NCBI RefSeq assembly: GCF_020621385.1
Contig: NZ_JAESVA010000008.1
Span: forward strand, 124,001 to 188,000
DNA: 64,000 bases
Source: Acidisoma cellulosilyticum
GTDB lineage: Bacteria; Pseudomonadota; Alphaproteobacteria; Acetobacterales; Acetobacteraceae
Reading direction: 5' to 3'
A program made the position numbers and the translations under genes. Each line of letters starts with the position of its first letter. The first letter of the stretch is position 1. Under the pieces are notes generated by a model. The model ran no database searches. It was not told the DNA's origin and saw only the letters and a program-made list of their open reading frames with translations. This document shows, one piece after another, positions 27,647-35,897 of this stretch.

Positions 27647-28663
27647 TCAGGCCGCCGACCGCATGCGCGGATCGACCGCCGCATAGGCGATATCCGTCAG
27701 CAGATTGGCAATCAGGAAGCCCAGGCCACCAACGATCGTGACGCCGGTAATGGCCGGGTAGTCCAGCGACCGGGCGGCGTCGACCGCGTAGGAGCCGATA
27801 CCGGGCCAGGAGAAGATCGTCTCCACCAGAACCGACCCCGTGATGAGATAGGCGAAGGTGAAGCCGAGGATCGTCAGTGCCGGGATCAAGGCATTACGCA
27901 AAGCATGGTTAAAAAGGACCCTGCCCTCACCTGCCCCTTTTGCACGCGCCATGGTCACGAAATCCTGGCCCAGCACGTCCAGCATGCTGGCACGGACCAT
28001 GCGCGCGACAATCCCGGTGACGGACCAACCCAGCACAAGCGACGGCAGAATGAGATGGCGGAAGGCATCGACGAAACCATCCCAATCGCCGGCCAGCAGC
28101 GTATCGATCAGCATGAAGCCGGTCACCGTATTCGGCGGATCGGATCGGATGTCGAGCCGACCCGGTCCGGGCAGCAGATGCGTCTGCACCGAAAAGACGA
28201 AGAGTGCCAGAAGACCTAGCCAGAACATCGGCACGCAGGAGCCGAGCAGCGCGAACAGGCGTGCGGCATGGTCTGCCGGCGTATCGCGGAACTGCGCGGA
28301 GATGACGCCGAGCAGAATGCCGGTGACGGCCCCCACGATCATCGCGCAGATGACCAGTTCCAATGTCGCGGGCAGACGGTCGGCCAAATCGTCAAGCACC
28401 GGCTGCTTGGTTCGGAACGACGTGCCGAGGTCACCATGGGCAAGGTTGTCGACATAGATCAGGTAGCGTTGCGGCACGGATTTATCCAGGCCCCAGCGCG
28501 CCTTGGCCGCCGCCACGATATCCGGATTGTCGAGCGCCCGGGCGCCGATGATCGAAATCAGCGGATTGCCCTTGGTGAACTGCGCCAGCACGAAGGTAGC
28601 CGTGACGATGCCCAGTATCAGGAACGGCATGAGAATGAGCCGCTTGAGAATGACCCGGAGCAT
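27647..28663 (-). CDS. Peptide-type ABC transporter permease (DppB-like)
   Basis: 338 residues. Typical start MLRVILKRLILMPFLILGIV, then GLDKSVPQRYLIYVDNLAHG and the EAA loop MARAKGAGEGRVLFNHALRN. The end SLDYPAITGVTIVGGLGFL is characteristic of DppB/OppB. It forms the channel with the DppC-like subunit and lies 13 bases after the binding-protein gene. Confidence 0.94.
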   Translation of the reverse strand: MLRVILKRLILMPFLILGIVTATFVLAQFTKGNPLISIIGARALDNPDIVAAAKARWGLDKSVPQRYLIYVDNLAHGDLGTSFRTKQPVLDDLADRLPATLELVICAMIVGAVTGILLGVISAQFRDTPADHAARLFALLGSCVPMFWLGLLALFVFSVQTHLLPGPGRLDIRSDPPNTVTGFMLIDTLLAGDWDGFVDAFRHLILPSLVLGWSVTGIVARMVRASMLDVLGQDFVTMARAKGAGEGRVLFNHALRNALIPALTILGFTFAYLITGSVLVETIFSWPGIGSYAVDAARSLDYPAITGVTIVGGLGFLIANLLTDIAYAAVDPRMRSAA

Positions 28664-28676
28664 CGCCCTATTCGCC

Positions 28677-30293
28677 TTAGTGCTTCACAATCTCGGCCAA
28701 GGGCAGGTTGCAGCAGGCGCTATAGCGCATGCCGCTGATATCCTTGGCGTAGGCGAGAACGAGATCAGGACTGACGATCGGCAGAATGATCTTATCCGCA
28801 ATCATCTGCAGGCCGATTTCCTTGTAAGCAGCTTCCTGCGCCGGGCCGGCCGCGGCCAGCGCCTTGTTGAACGTGGCGAGTTCAGCCGCGCCATCCAGCC
28901 CCGGCGTGGTGCCGACACCAGCGCGCTTGCCCCAGGGCATGCCGGCCATCATGCCGAAATACTGGGCATATTGCGCACTGCCGAAGTAGTCAGGCGCAAA
29001 GAAGCCGATGGTGAAAGGCACGCCGGGGCTGTCAATATCACCGGCCCAGACATTGAAGGTCTCAGGCTTCAGAACCAGGCTGACATTGATCTTGGCCAGA
29101 TCCTGCTGCAGCTTCTGGGCCAGCAGCGAAATGTCGATTCCATAGACATCCATGGCCGGGAATTCGAGGCCGATCTTGAAGCCGTTCGGATAGCCGGCCT
29201 TGGCCAGCAGCGCCTTGGCCTTGGCGACATCCGTCACCGGCGCCGGCAGATCGGCCGTGCCGGGGAAGCCGTTCGGGATGGCGGAAGGCTGCAGATTGCC
29301 GGCCCCGCCAACCGTGAAGTCGATCGCGCCCTTATAGTCGATGGCGAGCGCCATCGCCTCACGCACGTCATGGGTCAGCGGCACCGGCGACCCCTTGGCG
29401 ATGGGGCTGAAGGCCGCATAGACATAGTTGTACGAAGGCACGGTCGTGAAAACGATGTTGGCGTCATGGATCGTCTTGGCCGTATCGGGGTCGATCTGCA
29501 TCGCGATATCGGCCGCGCCCGACTGCAACATCTGCGCCTGCGTCACCGCGTCCGCGGTCTGCTTGATGATGACACCGCTGACCTGTGCCTTCTTGCCCCA
29601 ATAGCTGGCATTGCGCTTCAGCCGCAGCGCATCATCGGCCTTGTAGCTCTGCAGCGTAAAAGCGCCGCTGCCGGCGGAATGCGACAGAAACCAGGTATCG
29701 GCGGTGTCGGTCGTCGATGCAGTGTCGGCGTCATTGGCGCCATGGGCCATGGCGAGCTTGCTGTTGATGATACCGACATAGGTCGCTGACAGAATGCCGA
29801 GAAATTCCGAATTCGGCGTCTTGGTGGTGATGACCAGCGTATGCGGGTCCTTGATGTCGATGGATTTCAGGCTATCCATCAGATAGGCAGCGCCACCCTT
29901 GATATTCTTCAACCGTTCCAGCGACCATTGGACGTCGGTCGCCGTCACGGGCGTACCGTCCGAGAAGGTCGCCGCCGGATTGAGATGGAAGGTGAAGGTC
30001 GTGACGTCGGGGCTGACCTCCCAGCTCGTCGCCAAATCGGGCACGATCGTCTTGTTGTCGGGGGCCAGCGTCAGCAGCGTATCATAGACCGCCGACAGAT
30101 AGATCTGGCAGGTATCGCAATAGGCGCGGGCGGGATCGAGGGAATTGAGGTCCATGGCGCGCGCGACCACGATCTCGCTATCGGCCGCGCGAGCCGCCCC
30201 TGCGGTCGCCAGCGCGGCGCTCGCGCCCATGATCATCAGGGAGGCCGCAGAGAACAGACCGCGCCGCCAGATATTTCCAGTCGCCATCATCAA
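28677..30293 (-). CDS. Peptide/nickel-type ABC substrate-binding protein (SBP_bac_5)
   Basis: 538 residues with a signal peptide (RGLFSAASLMIMGASAALA, cleavage near ARAA). Family 5 binding-protein blocks: LDPARAYCDTCQIYLSAVYD, TFTFHLNPAATFSDGTPVTA then DVQWSLERL, and a late VPFTIGFFAPDY. Such proteins catch di- or oligopeptides or other large polar solutes in the periplasm. The class III aminotransferase upstream in the same operon suggests an amine- or amino-acid-containing substrate (inference). Confidence 0.93.
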   Translation of the reverse strand: MMMATGNIWRRGLFSAASLMIMGASAALATAGAARAADSEIVVARAMDLNSLDPARAYCDTCQIYLSAVYDTLLTLAPDNKTIVPDLATSWEVSPDVTTFTFHLNPAATFSDGTPVTATDVQWSLERLKNIKGGAAYLMDSLKSIDIKDPHTLVITTKTPNSEFLGILSATYVGIINSKLAMAHGANDADTASTTDTADTWFLSHSAGSGAFTLQSYKADDALRLKRNASYWGKKAQVSGVIIKQTADAVTQAQMLQSGAADIAMQIDPDTAKTIHDANIVFTTVPSYNYVYAAFSPIAKGSPVPLTHDVREAMALAIDYKGAIDFTVGGAGNLQPSAIPNGFPGTADLPAPVTDVAKAKALLAKAGYPNGFKIGLEFPAMDVYGIDISLLAQKLQQDLAKINVSLVLKPETFNVWAGDIDSPGVPFTIGFFAPDYFGSAQYAQYFGMMAGMPWGKRAGVGTTPGLDGAAELATFNKALAAAGPAQEAAYKEIGLQMIADKIILPIVSPDLVLAYAKDISGMRYSACCNLPLAEIVKH

Positions 30294-30335
30294 AGACTCC
30301 GTTGGTTGACGTCGTGGTCAGGGTTTAGGCGTCAG

Positions 30336-31577
30336 TCAGTCGTGAGCCGGAGCGACCGCGCGGGCCGCCTTGAAACCGTGTTCCGCCGCGTCAAGCGCGC
30401 GGGCGATATCCTCTGCCGTATGGGCCGCCGAGAGGAACATATTGTGCAGCGGATGGAAGTAGACGCCCTGCTGGATGGCCGCGGCGCAGAAGGCAAAGCC
30501 TTTGCGGTGATCTGCATCGTCATCGAACAGCACCATCGGCATCTGCACCGGTCCCGTCTGGCGGATGGGCATGCTGTATTGCTGGCTCAAGCCTGCCAGC
30601 CCGTCGCGCAGCGACTGGCCCAGGCGCGTCATATGGCCGACGCCGTCATCGCGCCGCAGCACCGTCAGCGTTGCGACCGCCGCCGCCATGGACATCGCCG
30701 AGCACCAGAAGGAGCCGGTGGTGAAGATCGAGGATGTGGCGTCGCGGAAGCGGTTATTGCCGGTCACGGCCGCCAGCGTGAAACCATTGGCGATGGCCTT
30801 GCTCCAGGCCGAAAGATCGGGCTTTACGCCGACCGTCTCCCAACTGCCGCCGAGGCTGAGGCGGAAGCCGGCACGGACGTCATCGACGATCAACGCCGCG
30901 CCCGTCCTATCGCAGATCGCACGCGCAGCCTGCGCGAAGCTAACCGTCGGCAGATGCTGGTCCTGACCGTAATCGTGCTGGAAGGCGCTGACGATGATGC
31001 CGGCGAGATCGTCACCGGCCTCCATCACCGCCGCTTCCAGGCTGGCGATGTCGTTATAGATGTAGGTGATTATATGGGCGCGGTCTTCGGTGGTGACACC
31101 AACGAGAGAGGGCGAGCACCAGGGCACGGCGCCATGATAAGCGCCTTTGGCGACCAGGATTTTCCGGCGCTTGGTGCCGGAGCGCGCGATGGTGACGGCC
31201 GTCGTCGTCGCATCCGTGCCGTTCTTTTGGAACTGCACCCAATCGGCATGCGGTACGATCTCAACAAAGGTTTCGGCCAGCTCGACCATTGCTTCGCTCG
31301 GGCCGTTCAGGCAATCGCCCTGGTCCCATTGGCGGCGGGCAGCAGCATCGACTTCCGGATGGTGGTGGCCCAGGATAATAGGGCCCCAGCTGCACATGAA
31401 GTCCACATATTCGTGGCCGTCGACGTCCCATAGCCGGCTGCCGGCGCCGCGGGCGAAGAATTGCGGATAACCCTCGGGCAGTGCGACCGCGTTCATATGG
31501 CCCCACATGCCGCCGGGCACGACGGCGCGCGCGCGTTCGCGAAGACTGGAATCGCGAGAGTTCGTCAAGCTGGACAT
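30336..31577 (-). CDS. Class III PLP aminotransferase, glutamate-1-semialdehyde aminomutase-like
   Basis: 413 residues. PLP fold type I: the Asp in LIVDDVRAGFR and the Schiff-base Lys in DLSAWSKAIANG. GSA-type elements: GPIILGHHHPEV, QFQKNGTDATTTAVTIAR and KGAYHGAVPWCSPS. It is probably not the housekeeping HemL, since it heads an ABC transporter operon and differs from the usual GSA motif (NSGTEA) by having KNGTDA. Likely it transaminates the imported compound. 42 bases separate it from the binding-protein gene. Confidence 0.9.
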   Translation of the reverse strand: MSSLTNSRDSSLRERARAVVPGGMWGHMNAVALPEGYPQFFARGAGSRLWDVDGHEYVDFMCSWGPIILGHHHPEVDAAARRQWDQGDCLNGPSEAMVELAETFVEIVPHADWVQFQKNGTDATTTAVTIARSGTKRRKILVAKGAYHGAVPWCSPSLVGVTTEDRAHIITYIYNDIASLEAAVMEAGDDLAGIIVSAFQHDYGQDQHLPTVSFAQAARAICDRTGAALIVDDVRAGFRLSLGGSWETVGVKPDLSAWSKAIANGFTLAAVTGNNRFRDATSSIFTTGSFWCSAMSMAAAVATLTVLRRDDGVGHMTRLGQSLRDGLAGLSQQYSMPIRQTGPVQMPMVLFDDDADHRKGFAFCAAAIQQGVYFHPLHNMFLSAAHTAEDIARALDAAEHGFKAARAVAPAHD

Positions 31578-31679
31578 GGGGTTCCCACTGCCTATTGGTC
31601 CGGGGGAGCCTAGGCAGAGCGGGATGGATCGCCAATCAGCCGAAAGTAAGACATCGGGATTTGCCGAGGGTCTGAGGCG

Positions 31680-31807
31680 CTAGACCTCTCCGGGGTCTTC
31701 CAGTTCCACGCTCAAGGCCCGCAATTCGCTCGTATAAGGATGCTGGGTGCGGCAGGCGCGCAGGTCTGCGGCGGAGATCGTCTCCACCAGATTGCCGTCC
31801 TGCATGA
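31680..31807 (-). pseudogene. C-terminal stub of a peptide-type ABC ATPase, cut by an IS
   Basis: Minus-strand frame: IMQDGNLVETISAADLRACR, then TQHPYTSELRALSVELEDP and a stop. This is the end of a DppD/DppF-like or phosphonate-type ABC ATPase (normally 'vmq.G.ivE.g....v...p.HPYT..Ll'). The frame is broken exactly where the IS3 element begins (31808). The rest of the gene is not in the window beyond the IS, so a rearrangement or deletion followed. Confidence 0.7.
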
Positions 31808-32372
31808 TGGACTTGCTTCGGAAAAGTGTAGAGCTCCAACTGGCATAGAGGAGTTACCCAGCTATGGCACAACGGTTCACGCAGGAGTTTGAGGGCGAAC
31901 CGGTTCGACTGGTTCGGACGAGTGGGCAGACGCGCCGGGAGATAGCGAATGATCTCGGCGTCGGCTTGTCGACGCTGACGCGATGGGCGTCCCGCAGCCG
32001 GGATCTGGAGATAGATGATCCGAAACGGCGGCAGCCCTGCGAGGATGCGGCGGCGGAGTTGAAGCGGCTGCGCCGTGAGAATGAAATCCTTCGCCAAGAA
32101 CGCGATATCCTCAAGCGGGCCAAGGTTTTTTTCGCCAAGGCGGGAAGACTGCATCGCAATCTTGCCTTGGCCGCACCCCGCCGGGCTTTTGCCATCCGAC
32201 GTCCGGATCCTGGTCTGATCTGTCACTCGGATCGCGGCAGCCAATATTGTTCCATTGATTATCAGAGCGAGCTCAAGAAACATGGCGCGCTGATCTCTAT
32301 GTCCGGCAGAGGCCATTGTTATGGCAACGCCATCATCGAGACCTTCTTAGCCTCCCCACCCCGGCAACCTGA
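31808..32372 (+). mobile_element. Damaged IS3-family element
   Basis: The left end TGGACTTGCTTCGGAAAAG fits an IS3 terminal repeat. OrfA starts at ATG 31864 (MAQRFTQEFEGEPVRLVRTS, HTH, then a leucine-zipper-like NEILRQERDILKRAKVFFAK). After AGRLHRN it jumps in frame to the DDE core of OrfB (DPGLICHSDRGSQYCSIDYQ, then GRGHCYGNAIIETF), so the centre is deleted. The sequence then ends in TTAGCCTCCCCACCCCGGCA followed by ACCTGACAG. It is inert. Confidence 0.8.
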
Positions 32373-32415
32373 CAGTACCTGATATTCCTATAGTACTCGC
32401 GCGGTAGGATAGTAC

Positions 32416-33231
32416 CTAGATGATCCTAACACCTCTCGTATTGAAGACAGGATCAAGCCAGACGCTGTCGCCGGAATAGCGATTCCATAGGTCAGGCGGC
32501 AGGACCGTCGTTCGTTCGTTGCGGCGCACGGTGCGGCCCACGGTGTGTAGTCCCGGCGTGCCCAACCGGGCGTCGAACTCCTGCGTCTCGAAGAAAATAT
32601 TATCGAAGTCGTGCAGAAATGGCTCAAGCCCAAGGAAATCATAGACGGCACCAATGGCAGCGCCGGGGTCTTCCGTCAACGTTTCGTAGCGCAGCAGCAA
32701 AAGGCGGTCAGACTCGTCGCTATGCATTGCCTCTTTCACGGCATTATAGGCATAGCCAACCATGCCGCTGCGGCTGGCAAGACCTTCTGCGCGAGAATAG
32801 ACGCTGCCGGCCGTGTCGAAATCGAAGATCTTCGACAATTCCCATCGATTGGCGCGAACAAGCCGTTCGACGCTATCGATGATCCAGGCGATGTTGCGGA
32901 CGCAGCAGATGACCTTGGCTTGCGGAAAAAGACCTGCGATCATATGCAATTTGGTGCACCAAAGACGATTGGTATCGATGACCGTTTGGCGCGGGTGAAT
33001 CGCCTCATAGTAATTATCAAAAAGACCGCGCAATACCGCTTCCCGCTGACGATCGTCGATGAAGACGGCGGTCTCATTCCCTTGGCCCATCTCCCGCATC
33101 ATAGCATTCGTCATGGAACCAAGCGGGCTGGTGATGCCTGCGTGGATTATCGGATTTTGTAGAAGCACTGCCGACAGAAGGGTCGAGCCTGAACGTGGGA
33201 GCCCCGAGATGAAGTGAATACCTTTATCCAA
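32416..33231 (-). CDS. Sulfotransferase family protein
   Basis: 271 residues. The PAPS 5'-phosphosulfate loop is at the N terminus: FISGLPRSGSTLLSAVLLQN; the 3'-phosphate strand follows as VICCVRNIAWIIDSVERLVR, with R and S in the usual places, then LLLRYETLTEDP. No signal peptide or membrane helix, so cytoplasmic. The substrate is unknown; being next to Hint-type surface proteins it may sulfate a glycan or a protein (inference). It ends close to an IS3 remnant and lies just downstream of a strong hairpin. Confidence 0.88.
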   Translation of the reverse strand: MDKGIHFISGLPRSGSTLLSAVLLQNPIIHAGITSPLGSMTNAMMREMGQGNETAVFIDDRQREAVLRGLFDNYYEAIHPRQTVIDTNRLWCTKLHMIAGLFPQAKVICCVRNIAWIIDSVERLVRANRWELSKIFDFDTAGSVYSRAEGLASRSGMVGYAYNAVKEAMHSDESDRLLLLRYETLTEDPGAAIGAVYDFLGLEPFLHDFDNIFFETQEFDARLGTPGLHTVGRTVRRNERTTVLPPDLWNRYSGDSVWLDPVFNTRGVRII

Positions 33232-33243
33232 GTGCGGTTCCTC

Positions 33244-33283
33244 AAAGACTGACGCTTTCCCCGTGGAAAGTGTCAGTCTTTTT
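33244..33283. terminator. Strong hairpin between Hint protein and sulfotransferase genes
   Basis: Arms AAAGACTGAC-G-CTTTCC and GGAAAG-T-GTCAGTCTTT pair over 17 positions with one mismatch, loop CCGT. On the plus strand five T follow; on the minus strand only three. It lies 5 bases after the stop of the Hint gene and 13 before the sulfotransferase start, so it probably ends the Hint transcript. Confidence 0.7.
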
Positions 33284-33287
33284 AATC

Positions 33288-34487
33288 CTAGGCGGCGGCG
33301 GCAGTCGAATGAAAGAGCGTTGCGGCACGCTGATGCAGCCGATTCAGTATGTGCTTCGGCACCTGCCGGCGGGACTGCGCTCGTGGGATGTCCATCTCCC
33401 GGATAGGCTCGACATTGGGGTAAAGCGCCTCATGCTCATGCCAGTTGTCGAAGCCCATGCGGTCCACGTTATCGACAAAGGTTTCCGCTGGGACGCCTTC
33501 AGCGAGGATCAACCCGTGGTCCGCTAGCTCGACGTGATAATAGGTGAAAGTCTCGGGCAGGTTAATGAGACGACGAATGGTCGCACCATTGGCAAGCGCG
33601 CCCGCTTGGATGAGAATGCCGTCGATGAGTAATGCATGGTCGGGCGAAACGAAGAGATCGCGCGCTGGGAGATTGTCGCCGAGGGCCCCCGCCATCACGC
33701 GAATCGGGTAAATCTTCAGCGGATCGGCAAGCAAATAACCAGCTTGCCCTTCTCTTCCGTGAGCATGGAGCGTGCGGTGGCCTATCCAGAGGATTGGCTG
33801 TTCAGCGCCCTCAGATGTTGTGACGAGATCGCCGATCTGCAGCGTTTCGACACATCGCTCTCCACTAGGCGTGGCGATGTGGGTGCCTTCCAGAAAACAT
33901 TGCACTGAATCGATCACGACAACGCCATTGCCACGCGAATCAAGCACGGCTTCGGTCTTCGTTGCGGTTGGCGATATATATGATCCGCCCCCACCCCCTC
34001 CATAGGTGAAAAATCCGGCACCACCACCACCGCCACCATCACCACCGCCGCCGCCGCCGCCGCTGGCACCGGGTTTGGAGCCACTGCCACCTCTACCCGC
34101 ATTGATACCGCCGCCGCCGGCATGACCGCCAGGAGCAAGATTGGCATTTCCTCCGGCGCCGACCTGACCAGCGCCGCCGCCGGCGCCGGCAATTAAAAGA
34201 ATCGCGCCCGTTGTCGCATCGAAAACTTCAGTGGCGCCGCCGCCACCGCCAGCAAGATATCCGTCAGCGCCCGAGCCACCAACGGTTATGTCAAGAACAT
34301 CGCCCGCATTGAGCGTGAAATCACCGACGATTTCGGCACCTTCGCCACCTTGATTGCCGTTTTCTGATGATGCTCCGCCATGGGCGCCGACGCCGGTAAT
34401 TCGATAAATCCCGGTGGTAGTAACCGTAACTTTCTGCGTTACCTCATCATCATAATTGAAGGTTTCGTCGCTTTCGAGAGAAGGCAT
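33288..34487 (-). CDS. Glycine-rich protein with C-terminal Hint domain
   Basis: 399 residues. Residues 1-30 resemble a beta-strand start (YDDEVTQKVTVTTTGIYRIT), 30-190 are extremely glycine-rich (GGAGGGAGQVGAGGNANLAP and similar), and residue 197 is the first Cys of a Hint_2 domain: CFLEGTHIATPSGERCVETL, QIGDLVTTSEGAEQPILWIG, then VSPDHALLIDGILIQAGALA. The Hint family (from hedgehog and inteins) can cut its own peptide chain at this Cys. No signal peptide. The end (PRAQSRRQVP) is shared with the giant repeat protein at 35895. Confidence 0.9.
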   Translation of the reverse strand: MPSLESDETFNYDDEVTQKVTVTTTGIYRITGVGAHGGASSENGNQGGEGAEIVGDFTLNAGDVLDITVGGSGADGYLAGGGGGATEVFDATTGAILLIAGAGGGAGQVGAGGNANLAPGGHAGGGGINAGRGGSGSKPGASGGGGGGGDGGGGGGAGFFTYGGGGGGSYISPTATKTEAVLDSRGNGVVVIDSVQCFLEGTHIATPSGERCVETLQIGDLVTTSEGAEQPILWIGHRTLHAHGREGQAGYLLADPLKIYPIRVMAGALGDNLPARDLFVSPDHALLIDGILIQAGALANGATIRRLINLPETFTYYHVELADHGLILAEGVPAETFVDNVDRMGFDNWHEHEALYPNVEPIREMDIPRAQSRRQVPKHILNRLHQRAATLFHSTAAAA

Positions 34488-35336
34488 ATCATTACCCCAA
34501 AATGAATATTCAATTATGATGACTAAAAGCCGATATCGACCGTTCCTGCCAAATCTACCTCATTACGCTAATCCGAAGGGCCAATTTGATAGAATATCGC
34601 TGTCAAACTAATCTAATTTATCATGCGTTACTGTATAAGAATAATCAATTAGGCAAGTGGTCAAAAGCCACTTTGATAAACTGCACAATTGTAACGAATT
34701 GTGTCTTTGCGCCGAAACAGAACGGATTTACCGATTGACACTACATTAAGTAAGATGAACTCTCGATCGGAACGAGGCCGAAAGTCTGCTTTGCGACTGC
34801 AAATATTTATATTGATTAATCAAATATTTAGCAATTAAATTAAGATTGCGGCAACCGAATGGGGCTGAAAGCCACATAGCATTTGTTCAATTTGGCGATC
34901 CTTGGAACCACCGCGATGCCTGCATCCCGGGAGCAAAGTCATTTTGCGAGGCGTCGATCTCTCCTGCGGGGTAGCTATCAACAAGAAAGCTCCAGTGTAA
35001 CCGGACTGGACTTTGTATCTGCAGTTAATATGCCCTGCTTTAGGCGTAGATAAAACTGGGCAAATTCACTAAAGGCCGATTTTTTGGCAAAATCTGTGCC
35101 ATACGAAATGACTCGTCGTTTGGATGCATCAAAAAAAGAATTTTCACCGATTAGCAATAAACCTGGATCAGTCGGATGGTTGCGTTATAGAGAGTAATTC
35201 TAAAGAACTAGATTTTTTGCGTAGTTTGCGAGAGTCAGTCCAACTGACCTAGACCCTGTTGAAGATGCCCCTTTAAAAGGGAGTAAACAATTTGGTCAGA
35301 CAGCTATCCAATCGGAAAGATCTCCCTTTCGGCGAC
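34488..35336. other. AT-rich intergenic region without a recognisable gene
   Basis: About 850 bases, clearly more AT-rich than the genes around it and with stops in all frames. It should contain the promoter of the minus-strand Hint gene. A 6-bp inverted repeat GTCAGT-CCA-ACTGAC lies at 35234-35248, just before the ISKra4 remnant. The composition suggests acquired DNA or a long regulatory zone. Confidence 0.4.
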
Positions 35337-35695
35337 ATGAGAGGGGGCAGGGAATGGTTGCTCAAGCTCGAGGCCCAAAGCGGCTGAGGAGAGGCGGAGA
35401 CGATTGAGGTCGGCAGGCTCGAACGACGAGTTGTTGGGCTCACGGCCGAGGAGATCGGCTTGACGCTGGCCGAGGGGAAGCACCTGCTCGATGAACTGAC
35501 GCGCCTGATCTTGCAGACTTATTCATCACCTATGCCCGTATGAGCCAAGACTGTATGCAGCTTAGGCGGCAGCCGGATAACCGGACCCGCAAAGTCCAGA
35601 CGCTGTTAGGCGCCATCACTGTTGACGCGCCTCGGATCAGCGCTTGCCCGCGCAGGAACGACTGGGGTTTCACGGAAACGCCATCACACCTTGCT
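35337..35695 (+). pseudogene. ISKra4-family transposase, N-terminal remnant
   Basis: The frame from ATG 35337 reads GGREWLLKLEAQSG, a TGA, then ETIEVGRLERRVVGLTAEEI and GLTLAEGKHLLDELTRLILQ, and after a frameshift FITYARMSQDCMQLRRQPDN, RTRKVQTLLGAITVDAPRIS. This order is that of ISKra4 transposases. The catalytic part is absent. It lies between the AT-rich zone and the giant repeat gene. Confidence 0.75.
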
Positions 35696-35883
35696 TAATT
35701 TTTCAGAGAAACAGAAACGTTTATGAATTGTCTTGTCGTATCATTAGCAAAATGTTGTAGTACTTATGTAATATAAGCTATTTGATTGCAGACCGGCTTT
35801 GGGTTTGGTGGATTTGGCTTGCTTGAATAACGACTGAACGACATAGTCAGTTTATCAACATGCTTAAACGCGAAGCGAAGCTC

Positions 35884-35897
35884 GGAGGTTGACGGTG
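35884..35897 (+). promoter_or_regulatory. Ribosome binding site deciding a GTG start
   Basis: GGAGG at 35884-35888 is followed 6 bases later by GTG (35895). A TTG at 35889 in the same frame directly abuts the GGAGG and cannot be the start. So translation most likely begins at GTG with VATTQWTDGT. Confidence 0.7.

Noticed and set aside
29841-31433. A 530-codon open frame antisense to the binding protein and aminotransferase
   Set aside because: It crosses two solid genes on the other strand and has no recognisable domain.
30336-31577. Housekeeping hemL
   Set aside because: Operon context and the changed NSGTEA motif speak for a specialised aminotransferase.
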